Assembly: GCA_016935715.1 (NCBI GenBank)
Contig: JAFGQJ010000109.1
Coordinates: 1-6,349, forward strand
DNA: 6,349 bases
Direction: 5' to 3'
DNA from: Spirochaetales bacterium
GTDB taxonomy: Bacteria > Spirochaetota > Spirochaetia > SZUA-6 > DRHE01
Shown: one piece after another, positions 1-5,940 of the stretch
Position numbering within the stretch: position 1 is the first letter of the stretch
Layout of the letters: each line of letters opens with the position of its first letter
Notes under the pieces: generated by a model
What the model was told of the DNA's origin: nothing
What the model saw: the letters and a program-made list of their open reading frames with translations, nothing else
Databases searched by the model: none
Program-made: the position numbers and the translations under genes

Positions 1-59
1 AGTGTTTCTACCTTTTTGTATCAAGTGAAAATTCCTAACAGCAAGGCAGGAGAGTAAGT

Positions 60-878
60 ATGAAAGAACTGATAATCTGTGTGGCTCCCTATCCGGGAGA
101 GAAGCAGGAAGAGAGATTCCCAGGGACGATGAACGTCGCCCAGGAAGTCATCGACAGCTACGACGCGGGAGCTTCGATCGCCCATCTGCACGTTCGGGAT
201 CGCGACGGGCTGCAGACGACCGATACCGGTTTGTTTCAAAGGGACGTCGAGAAAATCCACTCCCAATGTCCAGTCATAATCGAAGGCTCTACGGGAGGCG
301 CGCCCGAGCACACCCTGGAGCAGCGTTGCGTTTCCTTCACAGTCGCGGGCGTGGAGATGGGCTCATTGAATCTGGGCTCCGTCAATCTCTGGGACGGGGT
401 CTACAGCAACAGGATGGCGGACATCCTGTTCTATGCCACGGAGTTGAAGAAACGAGGACTGACTCCGTTTCTCGACTGCTTCGATCTGTCTCATTTTCAC
501 TGTCTGCCCAGGTTGGAGCGGGAAGGGTGTATCTCGGCCCCATACACCTTCGGATTTGTTTTCGACATCCCCAACGCATTGCCGTATCAGGACCGCTACG
601 TGGAGTACTTCCTGGCAGAGCTTCCCGAGAAGAGCAACTGGTTCCTGGCGAGGCACCACGCCCGCGGTGCACGAGATTTCGCCAAAGCCCTGGAGCTGGG
701 CGGCCACATAAGGGTCGGATACGAGGATGGACCGTTTCTCTCAGACGGGAGCCGGGCCGGCTCGAACGCGCGACTGGTGGAAGAGGTAGCGAAAGCCGCC
801 GAGAAATCCGGCCGGCGGGTCGTGGGGCCGGAACGAGCACGGGAAATACTGGGAATCGAGACGACAGGCAAAATATAG
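60..878 (+). CDS. BKACE-family beta-keto acid cleavage enzyme (DUF849, Kce-like)
   Basis: 272-residue TIM-barrel enzyme of the DUF849/BKACE family, close to full family length. Characterised members (Kce, 3-keto-5-aminohexanoate cleavage enzyme) condense a beta-keto acid with acetyl-CoA and release acetoacetate plus a shorter acyl-CoA, using a zinc ion. The sequence shows the N-terminal VAP strand with Glu14, the zinc-binding HLHVRD motif (His42, His44), GSTGG at 76-80, and RVGYEDG near the C-terminus. In that last motif Arg218, Glu222 and Asp223 match the spacing of the catalytic Arg, zinc-binding Glu and Asp of Kce. The usual PExExFD segment reads PFLDCFD (136-142), so part of the pocket differs. 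Start: ATG at 60 follows AGGAGAG (48-54) at good spacing, and the protein begins where family members do. It is first of four same-strand genes, 18 bp before the next. Bases 1-59 hold no promoter I would call, so the transcript may begin outside the window. The family is secure; the substrate is unknown. Confidence 0.93.
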   Translation: MKELIICVAPYPGEKQEERFPGTMNVAQEVIDSYDAGASIAHLHVRDRDGLQTTDTGLFQRDVEKIHSQCPVIIEGSTGGAPEHTLEQRCVSFTVAGVEMGSLNLGSVNLWDGVYSNRMADILFYATELKKRGLTPFLDCFDLSHFHCLPRLEREGCISAPYTFGFVFDIPNALPYQDRYVEYFLAELPEKSNWFLARHHARGARDFAKALELGGHIRVGYEDGPFLSDGSRAGSNARLVEEVAKAAEKSGRRVVGPERAREILGIETTGKI

Positions 879-896
879 ACGAAAGGAGAACCCAAG

Positions 897-1859
897 ATGG
901 TAAAGAGCTCGGTGATAACAGGATTCCTCAGTCAAACCAAGGATCGCTTTCATGAGTACAACAAGGCATTGACGCTGGAAGAGCGCTTCGCCATGGTGGC
1001 GGCGATGAAGGACATCGACGGCGTGGAGGTGGTGTACCCTTACGAAGTAGAGGATGTGGCAACTACTCGAGGATTGATGGAGAAATACCACCTGAATTGG
1101 GCGGCGGTCAACGTGAACGTGAAAGCCGAGCCGGAGTTCCGAAACGGCGGGCTCACGTCCAACGACAAGGCGGTGCGCAACAAGGCGGTGAGGTTCATCA
1201 AGGAGGCGAAGGACTTCGCGACGCAGGTCGGTGCGAACAAGGTAACCTGCTGTCCCCTCGGGGACGGGTACGAGTTCTACTTCCAGAGTGACTACGCCCG
1301 CAGCTGGAAGTACCTGGTCGAGACGTTAGGGGAAGCAGGGAACCATCTGAAGGAGATCCCCCTGTTCATCGAATACAAACCCAGCGAGACACGTGGCAGG
1401 TGCTTCGTCAACTCGGCGGCTAAAACGCTCTGCCTTCTCAACGATATCGGCATCGGGGAGATGGGGGTCACCATAGACTTCGGTCATTCGATGTACGGGG
1501 GAGAAACCCCTGCCGAGGCAGTGTCTTTAGTGGGAGAGAGTCCCCATCCCATGTACATCCACATCAATGACAACGACGGTCGCTGGGACTGGGATTTCTT
1601 CGTAGGCTCCAGGAACTTCCTTGCCTACGTCGAGTTTCTCTACTACCTGCAGGAGTACGGCTACAAGGACTACATCACCTCCGACACATCCCCCACCCGG
1701 TGGGACATCAAGCGCACCTTCGAAACCAATGCCCGGGTCACCAACAAACTATGGACCCTTCTCGAGACACTGGACCGGGAGAAGTTCCGGAAGATGATTC
1801 ACGGTGATGACTATCTGGAAACCTGGGCCTACATCGAGGAGAAGATCTTCAAGATGTGA
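897..1859 (+). CDS. Xylose-isomerase-like TIM-barrel sugar isomerase (paralog A)
   Basis: 320-residue cytosolic protein of the sugar isomerase/epimerase superfamily (xylose isomerase-like TIM barrel, AP endonuclease 2 fold). Likely metal ligands are visible: Glu159 (FIEYKP), Asp194 (TIDFGH), His222 (YIHINDND) and Asp263 (TSDTSP). His197, Asp231 and Asp233 (DWD) could form a second metal site. This E-D-H-D plus H/DxD pattern resembles the two-metal L-rhamnose isomerase group more than one-metal epimerases, so aldose-ketose isomerisation is the better guess; the substrate is unknown. The ATG at 897 follows AAAGGAGA (882-889) at good spacing. The stop overlaps a possible GTG start of the next gene by 4 bp. 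A paralog, collinear with no gap up to about residue 255, lies on the minus strand at 3894-4850. It shares DGVE (41-44), CPL (119-121), EYK (159-161), DFGHS (194-198), NDND (224-227) and DWD (231-233). Confidence 0.9.
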   Translation: MVKSSVITGFLSQTKDRFHEYNKALTLEERFAMVAAMKDIDGVEVVYPYEVEDVATTRGLMEKYHLNWAAVNVNVKAEPEFRNGGLTSNDKAVRNKAVRFIKEAKDFATQVGANKVTCCPLGDGYEFYFQSDYARSWKYLVETLGEAGNHLKEIPLFIEYKPSETRGRCFVNSAAKTLCLLNDIGIGEMGVTIDFGHSMYGGETPAEAVSLVGESPHPMYIHINDNDGRWDWDFFVGSRNFLAYVEFLYYLQEYGYKDYITSDTSPTRWDIKRTFETNARVTNKLWTLLETLDREKFRKMIHGDDYLETWAYIEEKIFKM

Positions 1860-1886
1860 TAGGCGCGGAGTTTGATAAACTTCATC

Positions 1887-1891
1887 GGGAG
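1887..1891 (+). promoter_or_regulatory. Ribosome binding site deciding the URO-D-like start
   Basis: GGGAG lies 6 nt before the ATG at 1898. The competing GTG at 1856 has only GAGGAG at 1836-1841, about 14 nt away, which is longer than usual. Together with the family-typical N-terminus this favours the ATG. Use of the GTG through translational coupling cannot be excluded. Confidence 0.6.
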
Positions 1892-1897
1892 CAGAAG

Positions 1898-3028
1898 ATG
1901 GGACCCAGAGAGAGGGTTCTGACAGCACTCGCCCATAAGGAACCGGACAGGGTCCCCATCGATTTTGCCGCCACGACCGTAACCGCAATCACCTACCCCG
2001 CCTACCAGAAACTGAGAGAGTTCCTGGGTCTGGAACCCGAACAGGAGACTCGAATCTCCCACGTTCACCAGGGAACGGCCGCTCCCGGGGAAGACGTACT
2101 CGAGATCTACCAGTCGGATTTCCGCACCCTTTTCATGAAAAAATCCCCCAGGGGTCACGTGGCCGAAGAGACGGAGGACGGGTTCTACGACGAGTACAAG
2201 ATCAGATGGAGGAAGGTAGCCTACGACTTCAGCCCGGTTGAAAGCCCCCTGCAGGAGTGTACCGTGGATCAGCTCCGTGATGTCCAGTGGCCGGATCCCT
2301 ACGAACCCGGTCGCGTTGAAGGCCTCAGAGAGCAGGCGTTGGGGCTTCGCAAGGAATCCGACTTCGCGCTCGTTGCCGACATCATGTGCAGAGGGCCTTT
2401 TGAGCTTGCGGTCAAGCTGAGGGGCTACGAGCAGTTTCTTACCGATCTATATCTGGATGCCCGGTTCGTCGATGCGCTGCTGAACAAGATAACCGAAACG
2501 ATCATCGGTCTGTGGGACGTCTACCTTTCCGCACTCGGAGACTGTGCGGATGTTGTCTGCCAGGGAGACGACATCGGGACCCAGACCGGTCTCTATTTCT
2601 CGCCTGAGATGTACCGCAGGTTCTTCAAACCGTATCACCGTAGGATCTACGATTTCATCCACTCCCGAACCCCGGCCAAGGTGTTCATGCATTCCTGCGG
2701 GTCGATCGCTGACGTGATTCCGGATTTGATCGAAATCGGAGTGGACATCCTCAATCCGATCCAACGGAACGCGGCCGGGATGGACATAGCAGTGCTCAAG
2801 CGCGAGTTTGGCAAAGAGCTCTGCTTCTGGGGAGGTGGGATCGACGTACAGCAGAAGCTGCCCGGGGCAACGGTCCGGGAAATAGACTCCGACATCAAAC
2901 GTACGCTGGACATCATGGCACCCGGTGGGGGCTATGTTTTCGTCCCGACACACAATCTGCAGCCCGATGTAGGCGCAGAACAGATCGACTGCGTCTACCG
3001 CTCGGCCCTGAAATACGGCAGGTACTGA
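1898..3028 (+). CDS. Uroporphyrinogen decarboxylase (URO-D) superfamily protein
   Basis: 376 residues from the preferred start. The N-terminus MGPRERVLTALAHKEPDRVP is the typical opening of URO-D-like/MtaA-type proteins rather than of HemE. Other landmarks are GDDIGTQTG at 223-231, FMHSCGSI at 263-270 with His265 and Cys267 in the place of the HxC zinc ligands of cobamide methyltransferases, and GGGYVFVPTHNLQPDV at 343-358. In methyltransferases such as MtaA a third zinc-binding Cys lies near the last motif; here the position reads Thr-His-Asn, as in a large group of uncharacterised URO-D-like proteins. It is therefore probably not a haem-pathway enzyme. It may be a corrinoid-dependent methyltransferase or another decarboxylase-fold enzyme, but no corrinoid protein is encoded nearby. 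Start: a GTG at 1856 overlaps the previous stop and would add 14 residues, but the ATG at 1898 has a well-placed GGGAG and matches family N-termini. It sits third in the plus-strand cluster, 12 bp before the next gene. Confidence 0.9.
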   Translation: MGPRERVLTALAHKEPDRVPIDFAATTVTAITYPAYQKLREFLGLEPEQETRISHVHQGTAAPGEDVLEIYQSDFRTLFMKKSPRGHVAEETEDGFYDEYKIRWRKVAYDFSPVESPLQECTVDQLRDVQWPDPYEPGRVEGLREQALGLRKESDFALVADIMCRGPFELAVKLRGYEQFLTDLYLDARFVDALLNKITETIIGLWDVYLSALGDCADVVCQGDDIGTQTGLYFSPEMYRRFFKPYHRRIYDFIHSRTPAKVFMHSCGSIADVIPDLIEIGVDILNPIQRNAAGMDIAVLKREFGKELCFWGGGIDVQQKLPGATVREIDSDIKRTLDIMAPGGGYVFVPTHNLQPDVGAEQIDCVYRSALKYGRY

Positions 3029-3040
3029 CCTGGACTCGGC

Positions 3041-3889
3041 ATGGAAACGGCAAAGCAGATACTATCCATAAGCACGGTGGCCTTTGACGGCTATCCCCTG
3101 CCTCTGGCCTTCGAACAGATCGCCCGCATTGGGGCAAGGTACGTCGAGATTGCCTACATCGAAGGCTACATCGATCCGTTCACCGAGGAAGTGTTCACAA
3201 AGGCCCGCGCACGGACCCTGCTGAAGAACCTGATCGACGCCGGATTGTCCTGCCACGCGTTTTCGGCTCACCTGGACCTGAGCGCAGCCGGAGTCGTAGA
3301 GATCTTCCAGCGCCGCATGGAGTTCGCCCGCGAGCTGGGAGCTGCGGTGGTCATATCGAATGCCGCCCCGCCTTCCAGGGAGCATCAGTTCCTGGCGAAT
3401 GTGGAGCGGATCGCCGCGCGGGCGAAAGACCTGGGACTGACGATCGCCCTGGAGAATCCCGGCGACGGGCGGGAGAACCTGCTGGACACCGGTGTCGAAG
3501 GAGCTCGTCTGATCGAACGGCTGGGCCTGCCCAACGTAGGTCTCAACTACGATTTTGGCAACGTGATCTCCCATATGCAGGAGCGGGTGAGGCCGGAGGA
3601 CGACTTCAAGGAGGCCCTGTCACATACCGTGCACCTGCACATCAAGGATGTTGCGGCGGACGGCAGAGGGTGGTATTTCACGGAAATCGGGAAAGGCTCG
3701 GTGGACTACAGGAGCATCCTCTCCGAGCCCCGTGTCCGGAAACTGCCCGTCAGCCTCGAGATTCCTCTGCGCCTTCGGCGCCTGCCGAGCGGGAGCCCCA
3801 GGCGCGGCGCAGATCCCGTGGCTGTGGAACGGATCCTCGAAGTGCTTGCAGGATCGTTCGAGTTTACCAAACGTATGCTTGCAGGCTAG
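3041..3889 (+). CDS. Sugar phosphate isomerase/epimerase family TIM-barrel protein
   Basis: 282 residues, typical of AP endonuclease 2-type sugar isomerases/epimerases (IolE-, Hyi- and OtnI-like fold). Likely metal ligands are Glu138 (ALENPGDG), Asp171 (NYDFGN), His200 (HLHIKD) and Glu240 (SLEIPLRLRR). EIGKGSVDY at 215-223 is the usual loop before the last strands. The final ligand is Glu and there is no DWD motif, so this enzyme belongs to a different subgroup from the two paralogs at 897 and 3894 and should have a different substrate or reaction. OiaC-type beta-keto acid decarboxylases share the fold, so a lyase role is also possible. The start is 12 nt after the preceding stop and no convincing Shine-Dalgarno is visible, so reinitiation after the URO-D-like gene is likely. 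It is the last gene of the plus-strand cluster and ends 4 bp from the stop of the opposing gene. Confidence 0.88.
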   Translation: METAKQILSISTVAFDGYPLPLAFEQIARIGARYVEIAYIEGYIDPFTEEVFTKARARTLLKNLIDAGLSCHAFSAHLDLSAAGVVEIFQRRMEFARELGAAVVISNAAPPSREHQFLANVERIAARAKDLGLTIALENPGDGRENLLDTGVEGARLIERLGLPNVGLNYDFGNVISHMQERVRPEDDFKEALSHTVHLHIKDVAADGRGWYFTEIGKGSVDYRSILSEPRVRKLPVSLEIPLRLRRLPSGSPRRGADPVAVERILEVLAGSFEFTKRMLAG

Positions 3890-3896
3890 CCGGCTA
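3887..3896. other. Palindrome made of the two convergent stop codons
   Basis: TAGCCGGCTA is a perfect 10-bp palindrome. Its left end is the TAG of the plus-strand gene and its right end is the TAG of the minus-strand gene read in reverse. There is no loop and no T-tract on either side, so it does not look like an intrinsic terminator. No other terminator is visible at the junction. Confidence 0.6.
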
Positions 3897-4850
3897 TATC
3901 AGGGAGTAGAGATAGGAAACCGTGAGTGCGGGATTCCTTTCCCTCAGCAGCTTCTCCATCGAATCCGCGTCGATTCTCGCGGTGATTTCTTCCAGCTTTC
4001 GCGTCGTGGACATGACCGTGCCGAAGTTCTGCACCGGATCGATCTCTTTGGGCATGACATCGAAGGCAACCCAACGGTCCTGCTCCCCGAGTTTCTTCAG
4101 CGTATAGAAGAACTCGATGAATTCCCACAGATGGTGACTGCCCGGAATCAAATCCCAGTCGGAGCGGTTGTCGTTGTCGTTCAGGTGAATATGGAAGAGC
4201 TTGCCCGCCTTGGACAGCATCACGGCTGACTGAGCCGGCCGTTCGTGGGCCAGGGTGGAATGCCCGAAGTCGAGCGTCACACCGAGGTTCTCGATGCCGC
4301 TCAGGTGACAGAAGCTGAGAGTTTCGCCGGCATTTCCGAACAGGCATCGTGTTTTGGGCTCGCTCACCTTGTACTCCAGGGAAACCCGCACCTGCCGATT
4401 CGAGTCGCAGGCTCGGCCCAGGGACTCCGCGGCGTAGTCGAATGCCTTCGTATAATCGATGTCGAAGGGAGCATCCGAGCCGTCGTTCAGCGGACAGGAG
4501 GTTACCAGTCTGCAGCCGATCTCCTGCGAGCGGTCCATTGCACGCTTCAGATCATCCGTCACTTCCCGACGCTCCTCGGGGAGCTCTGAGCTGAAGGATC
4601 CCCTCATCCAGGTTCCGCTGCGCCGAGAACGGAAGTTGATCGAGGAGACGGTGAGATCGAAGCGCCGCAGCAGTTCCTTCAGTCGGGCAAAATCCCCGAA
4701 ATCCGCGGGGTAGCAGAGCTCGACTCCGTCTGCCTGGTCGATCCGAGAAGCCAGCGCCAGCTTCTCCGACAGATCCCGGTCCGGTTGATAGGTAAGGAAC
4801 TTGTCCTTGACGCCGCCCAAGTACGCGGTGATCACAGCCAGATGATTCAT
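3894..4850 (-). CDS. Xylose-isomerase-like TIM-barrel sugar isomerase (paralog B)
   Basis: 318 residues, paralogous along its whole length to the protein at 897-1859. The metal-site residues fall at the same numbers: Glu159 (SLEYKV), Asp194 and His197 (TLDFGHS), His222 (HIHLNDND), and Asp231 and Asp233 (DWD); the last-strand acid is Asp264 (AFDV). It therefore has the same likely two-metal, L-rhamnose-isomerase-like active site. Differences cluster between residues 72 and 100 and in the C-terminal 60 residues, which may alter substrate fit. The ATG overlaps the stop of the upstream dehydrogenase gene (ATGA, 4847-4850), so the two are translationally coupled. A strong AGGAGGG sits inside the 3' end of that gene. 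The pairing with a dehydrogenase suggests consecutive steps: oxidation, then isomerisation of the product, or the reverse. The substrate is unknown. Confidence 0.9.
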   Translation of the reverse strand: MNHLAVITAYLGGVKDKFLTYQPDRDLSEKLALASRIDQADGVELCYPADFGDFARLKELLRRFDLTVSSINFRSRRSGTWMRGSFSSELPEERREVTDDLKRAMDRSQEIGCRLVTSCPLNDGSDAPFDIDYTKAFDYAAESLGRACDSNRQVRVSLEYKVSEPKTRCLFGNAGETLSFCHLSGIENLGVTLDFGHSTLAHERPAQSAVMLSKAGKLFHIHLNDNDNRSDWDLIPGSHHLWEFIEFFYTLKKLGEQDRWVAFDVMPKEIDPVQNFGTVMSTTRKLEEITARIDADSMEKLLRERNPALTVSYLYSLI

Positions 4851-5824
4851 CGATCCCTCCTGTTTGCATCTCCTGTTCGGCCCTCACCAGGCGCAGGGTT
4901 GCCTTCCAACCACTGTGCGTAGCGCCGGATTCCCTCCTCCAGAGCCACCTGCGGCCCATAGCCGAACTCGCTTTCAGCCCTGGAAATATCCAGGGCCTCG
5001 CAGCGGGGCATGAGCGTCCCCGACCCGATCCGGTAGCGAACGCCGGCGGTCGAGTATTTCGCTGCCAGCTCGGCCACCCGGCCGACGCTGGTCGCTCGCC
5101 CCGTGGCGATGTTGTATATCCGGTGCTTGGTAGATGGGGCCTGGTAGATCATTGCCAGACCGCGGGCGGCGTCCTCCACGTAGGTAAAATCGAGCTTCTG
5201 ATCGGCTCCCCTGTCCGCACCCGGGTCGGGAAGCCCTTGGAGCGCTCCGAAGGCTACGCGGTACAGGCGTACGAAGTTGGAGGGCAGCTTGCCCGGTCCA
5301 TAGATGAAATAGACCCGTCCGACCCGAAAGTCCAGCCCGAAGGACTCGCCGTACTGCAGCCCCAGGGATTCACTGCACAGCTTGGTTGCCGCGTACAGAT
5401 CGGCGGGAGTAGGCAGGTTATCGTGTTCCGAGCCGATCTTCTCCGCCGCGCTGTAGACTGCACCGGTGCTCACGTAGAGCACTTTCCTCGTCTCGAAGCG
5501 CCTGGCAATCTCCAGCACGTTGAGTGTTCCCATGACGTTCAGCTTCACGCTTCTGTACGGATCGTCGGCCACGAACTCTCCCATGATGCCTACCGTGTGC
5601 ACCACCCCGTCGATGTCCTTTCCCCTTTTTCCGAACACTTCCTCCAGACGGGGAAGATCCATGACGTCACCGCGAACGTATTCAACGAGCTCTGAAACGT
5701 TCTCCAGATAGTCAGGAGGATCCGGGGAGCTGTCGTAGACGATCACGTTCTCTCCGGCCAGCGCGAATTGTCTGGCCATCCAGGATCCGATGTGCCCGTA
5801 GCCTCCCGTGATGAACACCGCCAT
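4847..5824 (-). CDS. Extended SDR NAD-dependent epimerase/dehydrogenase
   Basis: 325-residue extended short-chain dehydrogenase/reductase with an N-terminal Rossmann fold. GGYGHIG at 7-13 gives Gly7, Gly10 and Gly13 of GxxGxxG, and Asp31 at the end of the second strand indicates NAD rather than NADP. GDVMD at 52-56 and HTVG at 76-79 follow. The catalytic set is Thr120 (VSTGAVY), Tyr144 and Lys148 (YAATK). RVYFIYGPG at 170-178 and FTYVEDAARG at 213-222 are typical of the nucleotide-sugar epimerase/dehydratase branch. Family members act on nucleotide sugars, but others, including D-erythronate dehydrogenase DenD, oxidise sugar acids. Catabolic isomerase neighbours and the kinase remnant upstream favour a sugar or sugar-acid dehydrogenase (inference). 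The ATG at 5824 follows AGGAAA (5832-5837) at good spacing. The 3' end overlaps the next gene by 4 bp. The kinase remnant ends 100 bp upstream, and a possible promoter lies in its tail. Confidence 0.9.
   Translation of the reverse strand: MAVFITGGYGHIGSWMARQFALAGENVIVYDSSPDPPDYLENVSELVEYVRGDVMDLPRLEEVFGKRGKDIDGVVHTVGIMGEFVADDPYRSVKLNVMGTLNVLEIARRFETRKVLYVSTGAVYSAAEKIGSEHDNLPTPADLYAATKLCSESLGLQYGESFGLDFRVGRVYFIYGPGKLPSNFVRLYRVAFGALQGLPDPGADRGADQKLDFTYVEDAARGLAMIYQAPSTKHRIYNIATGRATSVGRVAELAAKYSTAGVRYRIGSGTLMPRCEALDISRAESEFGYGPQVALEEGIRRYAQWLEGNPAPGEGRTGDANRRDR
4855..4861 (-). promoter_or_regulatory. Ribosome binding site of isomerase paralog B, inside the dehydrogenase gene
   Basis: Read on the minus strand, AGGAGGG lies 4 nt before the ATG. 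It is within the last codons of the upstream gene and supports the start at 4850 and coupled translation. Confidence 0.7.
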
Positions 5825-5911
5825 GGTCTTGTTTCCTTTCTAGCGAGCAGTGAAGCGCCCGGGTTCAGCCCCATTTTGTCACTTCGTTACTGCGGTACCG
5901 GTCCATTGACC

Positions 5912-5940
5912 AGAATAGACGCTCTCACGGTCGCTGTCTA
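5912..5940 (-). promoter_or_regulatory. Possible sigma-70-type promoter for the dehydrogenase-isomerase pair
   Basis: On the minus strand TAGACA (5940-5935; five of six matches to TTGACA) and TATTCT (5917-5912; four of six matches to TATAAT) are separated by exactly 17 nt. Transcription would start near 5905 and leave a leader of about 80 nt before the ATG at 5824. The elements overlap the 3' end of the kinase remnant. The match is imperfect and was found by eye. Confidence 0.35.

Noticed and set aside
1..59. A promoter for the plus-strand cluster
   Set aside because: The stretch is AT-rich, but no -35/-10 pair with acceptable spacing could be found; only the ribosome binding site at 48-54 is supported.
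266..955. A 229-codon plus-strand open frame overlapping the BKACE gene
   Set aside because: Its translation is Arg/Gly/Ser-rich with no recognisable motif, and it lies over a gene with clear family motifs and a good ribosome binding site; it is an out-of-frame shadow.
3912..3942. A hairpin terminator near the convergent junction (AGGAAA ... TTTCC)
   Set aside because: The arms are short, separated by unpaired sequence, lie within the coding end of the minus-strand gene and lack a T-tract.
3648..4229. A 193-codon plus-strand open frame across the convergent junction
   Set aside because: It overlaps the end of one real gene out of frame and the antisense of another, and has no motif or ribosome binding site.
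5123..5695. A 190-codon plus-strand open frame antisense to the dehydrogenase
   Set aside because: The opposite strand has complete SDR motifs (GxxGxxG, YxxxK); the antisense frame is a by-product of GC-rich codon structure.
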